DNA from: Macrolepiota albuminosa
Taxonomy: Eukaryota; Basidiomycota; Agaricomycetes; Agaricales; Agaricaceae
Length of the DNA: 64,000 nucleotides
Direction: 5' to 3'
NCBI GenBank assembly: GCA_027475525.1
Contig: JAMWFC010000055.1
Location: forward strand, 972,212-1,036,211
Notes under the pieces: model-generated
Told to the model about the DNA's origin: nothing
The model's database searches: none
Seen by the model: the letters and a program-made list of their open reading frames with translations, nothing else
Made by a program: the position numbers and the translations under genes
Shown here: positions 1-10,819 of the stretch, piece after piece
Layout: the number at the start of each line of letters is the position of its first letter
How positions within the stretch are numbered: the first letter of the stretch is position 1

Positions 1-1662
1 GAATGCTGTCAATGAGCTGCATAGTCTTGGACAGAACAGGAAGGCGACTCGGGATTCGGTTGTTGATAACTTCGATAAGAACCGGTATAAGCCCAGCACC
101 AACGACCATATTACCACCCGTTGAATGGGATGAAATATAAGCTACAAAATTCAGAAGAGCGTCGATGAACGATTGAGGAAGCGTTGATTCCGGAGATGCT
201 GCATCGGCCAAAGTCTTGCGCACAAGCGCCATAAGAATTCCGTGATTTACGCCAGCATTGACAGCCGTCAAGACTTCCTGGTTACGCTGCCGATAGCGCG
301 CAAGGGAATCGAGTGCCGCTACAGCTGTAGTCTGGAGATGCACATGGATGTCTTGATCAATCTGAAGGAGTTCCGAAATATGCGCAATCACGTCGGGCTC
401 ATAAAGAAAGAGAGAAGTCGAAGCTTGAGCCTCGGGGTGGGTATGGCCATAGATAGCGATCGCAAGTAGACGAATAATAACCAGCTTGACACGATCTGCT
501 TCCTGGCCAGGCGCCAATGCTTTGGCGGCACGAATACGAGTCAGTAGCTCAAACTTCTCGTCGTCTGGGACTTTGTGCGCATTGACTAAATCAGAGAGCA
601 GAACCATTACGGGTTTGTCAGTAGCTCAAACTTCTCGTCGTCTGGGACTTTGTGCGCATTGACTAAATCAGAGAGCAGAACCATTACGGGTTTTGAAACC
701 AATTGTCTTCGCTAATATGTATCGTGATTGCTCCCGAACCCGATGCCGCAGGCTTGCGAGTAGAGCTTTGTGACGCCTCAAAGGGATCCGCCTCCATCTT
801 CTCCTTTTCTTTCTCCTTTTCTTTCTTCTCTCCATCTGTTTCTGTCTTGTAGAAGCTAAAATGTACCTCGCGGGCTTCTACTGGAAGTCGATCTACTTCA
901 GGACTCCCTTTCGTCTTAGCGAGATCGACGAGGCCGATGCCATATTCACGAAGGTGAGGCCATCTCTTGACGAGGGACAATAATTTGGGTGTTGAAATGC
1001 CAAGGGCATGACTGACTGCTGTTTGAGAAGGTGAGGCCATCTCTTGACGAGGGACAATAATTTGGGTGTTGAAATGCCAAGGGCATGACTGACTGCTGTT
1101 TGAGAGAGTACTGCTGTGCGGGACGCAGTAGGACATTGAGGGCGAGAATGATCACATCGAGATCCTCGCAAATAACAGCGCGTTTATGCGCTGAAAGAAA
1201 AGAAAGTAGATTTGAATACTTGAGAGGAAAGGAATGGCAACCAGCAACAGACTCACATCATAAGAATTAACATTTTTCGGTTGGTAGAGTTCTCGAGTAA
1301 AAGGCGCTCGAACTTGAGTACCGCGGTCACCGTCCTTTTTGTCGATGGTGTGAATTCAGTCAGTTGGAGGTCCTCCACGTGGTATTCACGAATAACGTCT
1401 TCCAGGACGACGTCGAGCTTGTTTAGGACTTTTATCCAAGCATTGAGGTCTGTTCGAGGCCATATCCACACGTCGATCTGAGAAAGGACATCATGTAGGT
1501 CATCTGTTGAGGTATTGAGAAGTTTGTTGATGAGTTCCGCGATTTGTGGCGGCTGTAGTTGTCAGAAAACATGTCAAATCGCGTTCCAAGATGTGAAGAT
1601 ACAGGCGCGTGAACAACACTCACCGGAGGGACCACTTTCTTGGATGAGCGTAAGATCTTCAT
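1..1662 (-). CDS. TOM1: HECT-type E3 ubiquitin ligase TOM1/HUWE1, N-terminal part (partial)
   Basis: Seen: the first exon (start codon at 1660-1662) encodes MKILRSSKKVVPP. It splices over an intron at 1553-1623 to an exon containing WIWPRTDLNAWIKVLNK and FERLLLENSTNRKM, the hallmark of the DUF908 region of Tom1/HUWE1. Further exons give ALNVLLRPAQQYSQ, REYGIGLVDLAK and, at 1-290, VNAGVNHGILMALVRKTL and GGNMVVGAGLIPVLIEVI, typical of the following DUF908/DUF913 armadillo-like region. The catalytic HECT domain would lie beyond the left edge. Known: these giant ligases ubiquitinate nuclear and ribosomal substrates. Odd: two 77-bp tandem duplications (540-693, 950-1103) shift the frame. Two single bases also appear missing, near 1165 and near 1269 (restoring one T gives the conserved FNSYDRINALLF). 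A Lys/Glu-rich stretch (KEKEKEKEK) lies near 790-830. The neighbouring ERG25 is on the same strand upstream. Confidence 0.9.
540..693. repeat. 77-bp exact tandem duplication no. 1
   Basis: Copies are 540-616 and 617-693, inside a TOM1 exon. Deleting one copy restores the frame (ELLTRIRAAKAL). Probable assembly overlap. Confidence 0.95.
950..1103. repeat. 77-bp exact tandem duplication no. 2
   Basis: Copies are 950-1026 and 1027-1103, inside a TOM1 exon. One copy gives a continuous KRWPHLREYGIGLVDL. Probable assembly overlap. Confidence 0.95.
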
Positions 1663-1904
1663 TGTCCTTTACAGATTGGCAGGATAATGAAATCCCGGTC
1701 GCTGCGTAGAACTGGAGATGTGGGAGATCCAAACGCCTGTCTGAGTTTGCTGAGGAAGAAAGGAATTTCAGGGCCACACCTTATTGCGTCAGCAAACCAA
1801 ATTGAGACATATAAACAACAAGTTCCTTGTTCTCAAGAATGATTTGAGCATGTGTATTAACATTATGTCCTTCCCATGCGTAGGTATATATATTAAGGGT
1901 ATAT

Positions 1905-3110
1905 CTACTGTACTTTGACTGTTTTGGGCGCACTGCCTTCAGCCTCAGCTTCGGCTCTAATTCCTTCAGCCTCGACTTCCTCCAAAAGTTTCTTCTCAAT
2001 GGCTGCTCGAGCTTCTGTAGAGGCATTCTTCATTGCGTTTTTCGTTGCCGCAACACGGTTTCGATATTGACGGTACTTGTCATCAGTGCCAAAGATGCGG
2101 TCCCACCAGCGGAAAGAAGTGGAGAAGTTATTTGTGAAAGCCATATGGTGGAAGTCGTGGTGCTCAGCACCAGACCAGAAAGGAAGAATGTGCTGCAATG
2201 ACCAAGGGAAATCTAAGACAATTGTATCAGCTTCATATTTCAGTTAACTGACAATGGCGTACCATAGCCACTGTGTGCGTCAATGGCTTGAAAAAGGCGA
2301 AGCGTAATCCAAATATACATGGTGACAATGTGGAAATTTTGTGTGAAGTAGCAGTACAACAGAGGACCGAGGATAGTTCCCGTCCCGAGTATCATAACTT
2401 CAGCAGGGTGGGCGTACTCGGCTGCAAGACCGAAAGGTGCGGAATACTTGTGGTGAATCTTGTGGATATGCTTATACAAGACACCTGTATGAAGTGCTTG
2501 ATGGGCTGGACGAGAATAAGAATAATACGATGTCATTCAACCACAAGATGACTAACCCAAGAAATGGAAGAAATCTTCAAAGAAAAAGAAGAACGCTATT
2601 TGAGGGACCATTGTCTTCAAAGTCGGGAAAGGAACCTGATACGTTGACATGCCAATGGATTCGGCCAAAGGATGGAACAACCATATCTTTGAAGAAATCG
2701 TGTGTTAATGGCCGTCAGGGTTGACAAAGATGAATATCTACCGTGGGCAGTTCAACAGTAAAGTGAGAGAAGAGTACGAGCTTAGTACATTCCCACTGCT
2801 GTTCAGGTGTAGGGACTTTGCTAGGCTGTAGTTTCCACTTGCGGAAATAGGGTATAGCATCAATTATAATCCAAGGGATAGCACGTCCGAAGTAAACAAT
2901 CTTTGACAGGAAGAGAAACTAATTAATAACGTTCCTAAGAGATTGCAATAAAGCACGCACCTCATGGAGTAGGAAGCTCATTAAACCCGTCGCAATGACG
3001 GGATTGCCAATCATAACATACCAGGCAGCCCACTTTTGCTCGAACCAGCTGAGGGAGGAGAAATCGGTGGCGGAGTAAAGACTAGCACCCGATGTACTGT
3101 TGAAGGACAT
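1905..3110 (-). CDS. ERG25: C-4 methylsterol monooxygenase (fatty-acid-hydroxylase family)
   Basis: Role (known): ER membrane di-iron oxygenase that removes the C-4 methyl groups of sterols in ergosterol synthesis. Seen: the start is an ATG at 3108-3110 ([11 protein letters not shown]). Exon 1 ends in SFLLHE at 2961. After an intron comes [10 protein letters not shown]...[20 protein letters not shown], then [21 protein letters not shown], then the histidine-rich core. The metal-binding boxes are HQALH, HKIHH (within [20 protein letters not shown]) and HHDFHH (1905-2198 exon). [17 protein letters not shown] and SSFRWWD-like [12 protein letters not shown] are family signatures. The C-terminus is Ala/Glu-rich and ends at 1905. 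It is transcribed divergently from SUB1 across about 214 bp. No frame corrections are needed. The family call is very secure; the exact exon borders are by eye. Confidence 0.93.
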
Positions 3111-3324
3111 CACGGTAAGGACGAAGAAAGGCCGTGCGACCCTCTACAATTTATAAAAATTGACAAGACCAAAACAAGTTTTTGAGCACCACTTTCAAGT
3201 GGATTTTTTATCACGTGACAATTTGTTGGGTGATTTAGTTGGTTGGGCTTGGCACGATCGCGTTGCGGCCGTTCTAGCCATCTCTCGACCATTTTGGCTA
3301 AGATCTTTTGTCGAGATTTCACCT
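3111..3324. promoter_or_regulatory. Shared divergent promoter ERG25 / SUB1
   Basis: The start codons of ERG25 (-) and SUB1 (+) are 214 bp apart. The segment must hold both 5' UTRs and promoters. I see no clear TATA box. This is inference from gene layout only. Confidence 0.5.
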
Positions 3325-4006
3325 ATGGCAAAGAGAAAGGCTCAATTGGAAGACTTTGTCGAAGAAGATGAAGGCACAAAACCCTCGAAACGTATTCAGG
3401 TTCATCTTAGACGCCTCTTACATTTCCACTTGGCTAACGCGTCAATTCTCAAAAGCAGAAAAACACGGCTCTTAAAGATGAGTCTGATTCAGACTACTTT
3501 GTAAAAGAAGAAGCGGATGAAACAGACGAAAGCAGAAAAACACGGCTCTTAAAGATGAGTCTGATTCAGACTACTTTGTAAAAGAAGAAGCGGATGAAAC
3601 AGACGAATTGGAGCAAGACGAACCTGTGTCTAAGAAACCCAAAAGTAAAATGAAAGTGATCGAAGTATGTGCCACTTGTTTTTTATCGTTACATGCTGTT
3701 TGAATTTACAGACTGACGAAATTACCGTCAAAACCACACCTGATGGTGACAAATACGTAGATTTGGGAAAGAAAAAGCGGGCAACAGTTCGAAACTTCAA
3801 GGGGACACCATTGATCGACATTCGCGAATTCTATGGTAATGACGGAGACGAGAAGCCAGGAAAGAAAGGGATATCGTTGACATTGGAACAGGTATGTCCA
3901 ATCACTATATATGTATCATCATCCATTATACTATCTACAGTGGGAGACCTTGAAAAAGAATACAGAGATCTTGGATGAGCTGTTAACAGCGATTAAGAAA
4001 AAGTGA
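3325..4006 (+). CDS. SUB1: RNA polymerase II transcriptional coactivator PC4/SUB1
   Basis: Known: the PC4 C-terminal domain binds single-stranded DNA as a dimer and assists Pol II initiation and reinitiation in the nucleus. Seen: four exons. Exon 1 (3325-3399) encodes MAKRKAQLEDFVEEDEGTK with a basic/acidic N-terminus. Exon 2 is acidic (ALKDESDSDYFVKEEADETDELEQDE) followed by a Lys-rich nuclear-localisation-like run. Exon 3 encodes the PC4 core: KYVDLGKKKRATVRNFKGTP, IDIREFYGNDGDEKPGKKGI, SLTLEQ. Exon 4 gives WETLKKNTEILDELLTAIKKK, with the stop at 4004-4006. Introns are short with GT/AG borders. The exon-2 region is doubled by a 77-bp duplication (3452-3605), which also duplicates the 3' splice site. 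Either copy can be spliced into frame. The gene is convergent with the ABC1 kinase, with stops only about 140 bp apart. Confidence 0.92.
3452..3605. repeat. 77-bp exact tandem duplication no. 3
   Basis: Copies are 3452-3528 and 3529-3605. They span the end of SUB1 intron 1 and the start of exon 2. Confidence 0.95.
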
Positions 4007-4147
4007 AGCATGACACCATTTCCTTCTTGACATCTGTATATACGAAGCATTATGTATAGGTATAATTATGTACTGTATGTATTTACTGGTCAACCCTCCA
4101 GGTATAGGACCATTTGAGCCGCGTGAAGTGGGAAGTGATCGAGCGAT

Positions 4148-6828
4148 CTAGTAGGCCAAACCTGCGGCCGCCTGGTGGGCACCCTCAAAGCCCTTCTTCC
4201 ACAATCCTTTGATCCATGCTTTCGTGATGATGGTATAGGCCTGGATATCCATAAATATTTCTCCGATCCCTTCTTCCACAATCCTTTGATCCATGCTTTC
4301 GTGATGATGGTATAGGCCTGGATATCCATAAATATTTCTCCGATACTAGTTTGGCATATTCTCGTCTGAATTTCCTGCGCAGATGAGTTTGAGGTAATAA
4401 TGAATTGAAGTCAGGCGAGAAAAATACACACCACCAGCGCGCAAAATATCCGCTGATTAGGGATAAGTCAAGGTTACTCCTTTGCATGGCATCAATAAGA
4501 TGCTGCGCTCGTCCTGCCACACAGCGTATGTGCAATACTTCGCAGTGATCAAGAATATTCGGATCTACAGCGCGAACCAGCTCATCAGCCGCAACAAAAA
4601 AAATTTGTCATAAACCCTCGTACATTAGAATGTGTCGTCATTAGCGCATAGTCCAAACTCCTGATTACTTGTGAGCAAATTATCATAACAACCCTCGTAC
4701 ATTAGAATGTGTCGTCATTAGCGCATAGTCCAAACTCCTGATTACTTGTGAGCAAATTATCATAACCACAAAATGTGTGATACCGAGTCAAGTCATTCAG
4801 CTTGAGAACCATAAGTACCTCCTCGGGACTCGGCGCAAAACGTCGAATACTGATGTGAGCAGGCCTTCTGTAGAAACGACTGCATCCCTGATCGCGTCTA
4901 ACTCTGCTTTAGATGGGTTGCAAATCGATCATACTAGATGCGCGGCGGAAAGAGCTGCTGTCTTCTTTCTCACTGTCCAAGTCAACCGAGCCCTGAAGCG
5001 CTGCACGTCCAGTGAGGGCTGCTTCAAAAACAGGGTACTAGATAGAAATCCGTCAGCAACATGAGATTATAATGACAGAAACATACTGACGAGATCCGGT
5101 CCAACATTTCCAACGAGCTCCGCGTACTTTCGTCGATCAAATGCGGTGGTAGGGGAAGCGGGAGCGATAAGAGAAAGCCAGAGTTTCGCATAGTTGACAC
5201 GAAGTGTAGGATCAAGGTCGAAATACAGTCCATGATCAAGCAAGACAATTTCAAAATTGAATGGAGAGCGTGATCCTCTGGGAGCGAGGCGGATGAGCAG
5301 ATTTCCTGGTTACGGCATAAATTAAAAACAATCAATTTCAACTTCGATACTGGGAGTTACCAGGATGAGGGTCCTAAGGGTGATTGATTATGGAGCTTAA
5401 AACGAATGTTTATCGAGAGAAAAACACGTACAGCGTGAAACCATCCGTTAACGAACACCATTTGATTGAATATTCTCGACAATTCCAACGCCACCTTGTT
5501 ACGATCGATGTGAGCGTCTGCTAGGTATTTTAAATCGTCTACACGTGCTCCCTGGATGTATTCCATAATAAGGACTCTTTTTGTTGCCCCTATAACCTCG
5601 GGTATATATAAAGATGTCTGAATAGGTCGAAAGTCTTCAATTGTCCGTTCAGCATTGTCAGCTTCAAGTCTAAAATCCATCTCTCTTGGTAGATTAGTTC
5701 GCATTTCCTCCTGGAAAGCAAGCATGAAATCAGTTGGTTTTCCCAGGCATGAATGGTGCGCACTCCGAGCCATGTAAACTCAAATTCCGGAAACCAGTAT
5801 TTGACCCAACCTGCGTGACCCAGGCATGAATGGTGCGCACTCCGAGCCATGTAAACTCAAATTCCGGAAACCAGTATTTGACCCAACCTGCGTGATGGCG
5901 GTATGAGATAACAGTCTTCCACGATCTAGACTGGTGTCAAACCCAGAGTAACCTCCACCATTTTCATGTCATATCGCAGAATTCTGCGAGGTGCGGGTGT
6001 TGCAGCTGTAGATAATCAAGATACCTTTCTAGTACAGTTACAGAATGAACACACCTTGACGGCCACCTTCTTCCCTGTTTCCCGATGTCGAGCTATGTGA
6101 ACTTGAGCCAGGCTCGCAACCCCGATTGGAGCCGGGTCAAACTCATCGAAGACTTCTTTGAGTGACATTCCCATATCTGTCTGGAACAGTGCATCAACAG
6201 ATTCGTATGGAGTTGGCTCGCATTGGTCCTGTAATGGTCGCATGGTGCTGGTCCATTCGACCGGAAGAACATACAAAGAAGCTATATGTTGTCCCATCTT
6301 TATGAAAACACCTGCAGCCGTCGAAGTCCAGTGAGAATCGAGTCTTCAGACGTGTCACAGAAATACAATCCCAACCTCCGTTAGCCAGTAGAGCACGAAG
6401 CACTCTTCGAGCACTACGAGTATGACACTCTGACAGTGCTTGATCATAATCTGCATCAGTAGCATAACTACATGCGAAAGTTGCCTTGTAATCCACTGCG
6501 CCAAGGATCGCCGCAACTGCTCGATCTCTTGTCAAGTCTACCTCCACGAGATACAAGGTGTTCACCTACCTCCGACCCTAGAGCATCTTACAACAGCAAG
6601 CACAGTATGTCTGAACGGCTGCGAGGTACCGTATGCGACCCAGCCTGCACCCCCTAGTAGTAATAGAGATACGGGTATCGTCGACGTCCATGCGCTGCTC
6701 GATAAGGTTCTGGTGGTCTGACTGCCTGGTCGCCTAGAACTCCTGATAAGACGAGCTCGATGGCAAAGTGGCTTTGACAGATGGAGATGCCTCCGCCAAC
6801 TTAGGGACTCACGATGCAGGAAGTTCAT
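4148..6828 (-). CDS. Mitochondrial ABC1/UbiB-family atypical kinase (ADCK1 / yeast Mcp2-Cqd2 type)
   Basis: Known: ADCK1-type ABC1 proteins sit at the mitochondrial inner membrane and influence lipid or coenzyme Q homeostasis. Seen: the start at 6826-6828 gives a basic presequence, then a hydrophobic segment (SLLLLGGAGWVAYG) and RHTVLAVVRCSRVG. The KxGQ motif is FIKMGQHIASL. The Ala-rich loop is replaced by PIGVASLAQVHIARH, typical of the ADCK1 branch. LPREMDFRLEADNAE follows. The catalytic DPHPGN is a separate exon of about 13 nt near 5360-5375, and the metal-binding motif is LLDHGLYFDLDP. The last exon ends at 4148 (KKGFEGAHQAAAGLAY). Odd: three 77-bp duplications lie inside it. One-base losses near 5970 (CDI-DMKMVEVT) and 4818 (RRVLMVLKLND), and further slips near 4600 and 4880, break the raw frame. 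After these corrections it reads as an intact kinase. Confidence 0.88.
4191..4344. repeat. 77-bp exact tandem duplication no. 4
   Basis: Copies are 4191-4267 and 4268-4344, in the last exon of the ABC1 kinase. One copy restores the C-terminus. Confidence 0.95.
4613..4766. repeat. 77-bp exact tandem duplication no. 5
   Basis: Copies are 4613-4689 and 4690-4766, over an intron/exon border of the ABC1 kinase gene. Confidence 0.95.
5742..5895. repeat. 77-bp exact tandem duplication no. 6
   Basis: Copies are 5742-5818 and 5819-5895, over the exon encoding KYWFPEFEFTWLG and the following intron of the ABC1 kinase gene. Confidence 0.95.
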
Positions 6829-7120
6829 GAAATCGTTTGAATAATTATTAGTGGCTCAAGTCAGCAGTAACTTTTCTTTTACCCCATATGGTATGAAAGA
6901 TCGAGCACAACTTCCTTTTGTGTACAGCGAAATTATATCTTTATTGCAGCGTGTATAACGGAATACCAGTTGTTTTTGGGCCCTTAAAATACCTATATTT
7001 TGCGTGACAAAATTTGAGGAAAGGTCTAATTTTTTAAGTTCTTGAGAAAGATTTCTAGATGTATAGTCTAGCCTTCCATCTTTTTAGACTATCCCATTTT
7101 AAAGCTTCATGGCTCGCCAA

Positions 7121-7274
7121 AAAGAGTGAGAATGGGACCATTTCTATGAAGGATGAGGTTCAACTCAACAGACTTTGGTGCTCCCTGCAAATTCTGTAAA
7201 GAGTGAGAATGGGACCATTTCTATGAAGGATGAGGTTCAACTCAACAGACTTTGGTGCTCCCTGCAAATTCTGT
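7121..7274. repeat. 77-bp exact tandem duplication no. 7
   Basis: Copies are 7121-7197 and 7198-7274, intergenic. Confidence 0.95.
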
Positions 7275-8457
7275 ACAATGCATGGAATCTGACGCGAGAC
7301 ACGGGCTGTGTCAGCTGAGAAAATTGAAGCTTTATAGTGCTACAATAAACCCGACTTGTCAATGTACATCCATGTCGAGTGTGTGCTGCACACATGAATG
7401 CGTATGAATCTCTTACGATGAATTGAGACCAAGCCCACTCCCGTCACCTCGATCGCCTGCAAGCGCACTCCAACGCATCTTCCCCGCAAGGTCTGCGGGG
7501 TTGTTGAGGATCATGAACCACAATTTTCATGAAAGAAAGAGAGAGGTGACAATGTGAGATTTAATCACACTAGCCGCAAAAGTTCATTGAGGTGAGGCAT
7601 GAGCGAGTCTACTGCAGTTCCTCATAAGTGATAGTGGGAGATCTTAGGAGTGGCTAGAAACTGGGCGACGAGGGACAGGAACGAAACAAGTCAGGAATAT
7701 GAGAGGCCTTCGATCCAGTAGACCAACTGGGAAGCGTTAAGGAAACCACAACCAGATGGAGCTCTTTAACACTGCAAGAGACGAATTAAACTCATGTACG
7801 CTTTTACGGAAACACATCAGTCACGTCAGTTGATGCACTCAGCTCTCCGAACTGACGACTCGTCATGTTCATCACACCTCGACAGGGTCATGCCCAATTC
7901 ATCAAGTTGCGAGTGCCTATATCGCTGATACATAGCCGCTTGACGTAAACATACCACCGTTGGCCGCTGAGTGGCCGTCCACAAATTCGCGGGTCACCTG
8001 CAAGCGCGTGCATGCACAATGGAGGGAGGCCGCCACACAGCCCAAAACCATACCTGTACAAGTCCGGCGCACTCAAGAGCCACAAAGCCCTCGTCAAGGG
8101 TAGCCTCGATGGCTGCTCCTGAAACTACGAATCAGAAATTCCACGCTGCGGGCGGACCTTCATGCAGCGCCCAACCACGATGCGTGCTTCAAGTTTCTTG
8201 AGCCGGAAATAGAACACGTGTAGCCAGCCACTGGCCAGCCCCTGCACACGAGGCCGTACGGAGAGTAATTTCCAATAATCGCGGGGTGACGCTCGCGATC
8301 GGCAATGCGCGTGACAATTTTCAGAGGCAGGTGTATCGTATGGCAGCGTCCGCTTCTGCGCATTGGTCGGAACGGCGCTGCTGGTTGTCCGAGATTATAA
8401 AGGCATGTAGATCCCTGAATATATTACTTTCGAGGGAAGTGTGCGACTGACGGATTT

Positions 8458-8611
8458 GTCAGAGTGTGTGGTCAAAGATGATCGATGAACCGCGACGGGT
8501 CTAGAAGCTCGAGTACAATAGTGCAAATCGGCTGGTCAGAGTGTGTGGTCAAAGATGATCGATGAACCGCGACGGGTCTAGAAGCTCGAGTACAATAGTG
8601 CAAATCGGCTG
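8458..8611. repeat. 77-bp exact tandem duplication no. 8
   Basis: Copies are 8458-8534 and 8535-8611, intergenic. Confidence 0.95.
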
Positions 8612-8756
8612 ACTATAGAGCAACGGCATTTTGACCTCACGCATGGTTTTCCTTTACTCATTCCGCAAAGCTCAGCGTCGAATAAGATGATATCAACACC
8701 TGAGAACATCTGTAGTTGGGAACATGATAGTCTAAAAGAAGTAATGAGTTCCTCAA

Positions 8757-8910
8757 TCAATCAGTCAATCAAACCACTACAGCAACTTTAAACACCAAAC
8801 GTGTATCGAGCTATGACCAAACCTGGCCTCTCCTCAATCAGTCAATCAAACCACTACAGCAACTTTAAACACCAAACGTGTATCGAGCTATGACCAAACC
8901 TGGCCTCTCC
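8757..8910. repeat. 77-bp exact tandem duplication no. 9
   Basis: Copies are 8757-8833 and 8834-8910, intergenic, only about 150 bp after the previous duplication. Confidence 0.95.
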
Positions 8911-9190
8911 ATCAAGACAGTGTACTGCACCGCGGGCCGGCGAGTCACTGACGCTCATGGGTATCATGGGTATTATGGCTGAGCCAGAAGCTCTGGTCGA
9001 CCTTGGGGACTCTTCCATGGTGATTGACAAGATAACGCAAGGGTTAGGGTAATGACGTCCCCGCGCCCCGCCGTGGAAAAAGGACGCCACGCCGATCAAG
9101 GACCCTGACTAAAGATGATTCGATGATGCCCCGTGGGCAAAGGTTTCAGGTGTTTTTGGCCTGGGGAAAGTATTGACGGCTTGTGAGAGA

Positions 9191-9344
9191 AATGGGATTT
9201 AGCGATCTGACATGACGTGGAATTGCAAGGGATGACCGCGACGTATCATGCAACGAAACAGCGAAACAATGGGATTTAGCGATCTGACATGACGTGGAAT
9301 TGCAAGGGATGACCGCGACGTATCATGCAACGAAACAGCGAAAC
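9191..9344. repeat. 77-bp exact tandem duplication no. 10
   Basis: Copies are 9191-9267 and 9268-9344, intergenic. Confidence 0.95.
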
Positions 9345-9686
9345 AGCGAAACACGAGACATGTTTGGGTGTAACTATGCGTGATGATCGTGACTAAATCA
9401 ACATCATGATGTTGGCAGGGAGTACGTGGAGCGGCGACGATGATGATAAAGTTATGGTAACCATGCTGACAGAGTAAGTAGGTAGATATGTGTGAAGATA
9501 GTATATGTATCATAATGGCTGTATGAGCGAGCATGTGAGTAGAGTAAGATTAGTGATCATGCAGGAGAAAACAACTGGGATATAGACGTATAAACAGCAA
9601 AGAGGGAAGAGAAAGGAACATGAGAGGTATATACACATTGCATTGCGGGTCAACGCCTTGCCCGGTTTTGAGGCCTCCAACATAAA

Positions 9687-10412
9687 TCAACAGAGGGGCA
9701 AGTGCCTCGGTACAGTAATCCTCAACACTTCACCATCAAACTCTGCACGCACATGGACGAGGTCTGCATCGTATCCGAATGATATGCGTCGTTCAAAGTG
9801 GCCTGAAGAGCAGAATATTACTAAAGCACCATAAACAAGAGCTCTCCGGTACTGACCGCCTCCACTTTCCCAACGATCGGCTACGATATGCAGTATCCTT
9901 CTCTTTTTCGTTGCGAGGGTGATGGCGTCTCTCTTGAAAGCGGGTAGCCTGACATTGAGCCTGTACGCTGAGGCACTGGTCTCGACCTCAATTGAGGTGT
10001 CTGGTGGAGGAGGAGCATGACTTAGAAACGGGGCTGGTGAGGCTGCGGCTGAGAGGACGGTGGGAGGGTCTGGGGCGGGATATGAGGCAAGTGAAGACGC
10101 AGACGCATCAGGCAGGGAGCTGCTGGACGGAGGACGAGAGATGTCGCCTACTTCGGAGCGATGGGCCTGGCGAATGTGTGCAGCGTGGCCTGCGGGGTCT
10201 GCTGGTGGGCGTGGAAGGAGGTGGACGGGGAAGTCAGAGGGGAACTGGAGACTTGGTGAGCAGTCGGAGAGGTTGGTGGAGGACGAGAGGCAGCTGCAGG
10301 GCATGGGAACTGTGGCGCACGCAGGCAGAGGAATGTGACACGGCGAGTCCAAGGATATGTGGCGCTGTGCAAAGTTGGACGAGGACATGGCAAGTCCTTG
10401 GACAAAGCACAT
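9687..10412 (-). CDS. Hsp20 / alpha-crystallin-domain protein with disordered N-terminus
   Basis: Seen: the C-terminal part reads YRLNVRLPAFKRDAITLATK, ILHIVADRW, then after the intron HFERRISFGYDADLVHVRAE and FDGEVLRITVPR. This follows the beta-strand order of an alpha-crystallin domain (FxRxI strand, A-x-x-x-x-G-x-L-x-I-x-x-P motif). The intron (9803-9856, 54 nt, GTCAGT...TTCAG) is a multiple of three and open, so the unspliced frame also reads through. The first about 135 residues are rich in Ser, Pro and Ala (for example PDPPTVLSAAASPAPFL) and look disordered. The start is uncertain: ATGs at 10412 and 10388 are both possible, and an upstream exon cannot be excluded because a 77-bp duplication sits just upstream. 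Known: small heat-shock proteins hold unfolded clients as chaperones. It ends with no C-terminal IxI motif that I can see. Confidence 0.65.
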   Translation of the reverse strand: MCFVQGLAMSSSNFAQRHISLDSPCHIPLPACATVPMPCSCLSSSTNLSDCSPSLQFPSDFPVHLLPRPPADPAGHAAHIRQAHRSEVGDISRPPSSSSLPDASASSLASYPAPDPPTVLSAAASPAPFLSHAPPPPDTSIEVETSASAYRLNVRLPAFKRDAITLATKKRRILHIVADRWESGGGQYRRALVYGALVIFCSSGHFERRISFGYDADLVHVRAEFDGEVLRITVPRHLPLC

Positions 10413-10819
10413 GATGTCACCTCCACTCTGGTTTCAATGTCGTCATCCAACAGTTTGTTGGCAACGTGCGACACCCTCGGATCTCTCCGCACACCCGTCG
10501 GCGGAGTTCGATCCCAATGACATCACTCCCCACCTCTCCGTTCCGCAAGGTCTGTCTCAAGTCCACAGTATGTCCGTACCGTCATCTATCCACCACAATC
10601 CCGTCAGAGGTGAGCCGTTCCGCAAGGTCTGTCTCAAGTCCACAGTATGTCCGTACCGTCATCTATCCACCACAATCCCGTCAGAGGTGAGCTCGGTAGT
10701 CTCGATGAAGAAGGCAAGTCTAGATCTATCCGTCACTTGACAGGAATGTGGTTTCCGTTGTTGGTTTATGCATGAGGAACCATTCTTTCTGTATTCTCTC
10801 AGATAATGCTGATTTCATC
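10413..10819. other. Intergenic / 5' region between Hsp20-like gene and YTH gene
   Basis: Divergent upstream region of both genes. It carries one 77-bp duplication. Upstream exons of the YTH gene may lie here. No motif was identified. Confidence 0.4.
10538..10691. repeat. 77-bp exact tandem duplication no. 11
   Basis: Copies are 10538-10614 and 10615-10691, upstream of both the Hsp20-like and YTH genes. Confidence 0.95.

Larger units (their letters stand above)
6829..9686. other. Long intergenic stretch, no gene supported
   Basis: About 2.9 kb with only short unrelated open frames on both strands. None has a recognisable motif or a convincing splice pattern. It holds four 77-bp duplications, a small hairpin (CCCCGCA/TGCGGGG near 7481-7500) and a short CGAAACAG repeat near 9335-9355. 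A non-coding RNA cannot be excluded. Confidence 0.5.

Noticed and set aside
9030..9060. Telomere-like GGGTTAGGGTAA
   Set aside because: A single occurrence without tandem repetition, inside intergenic DNA.
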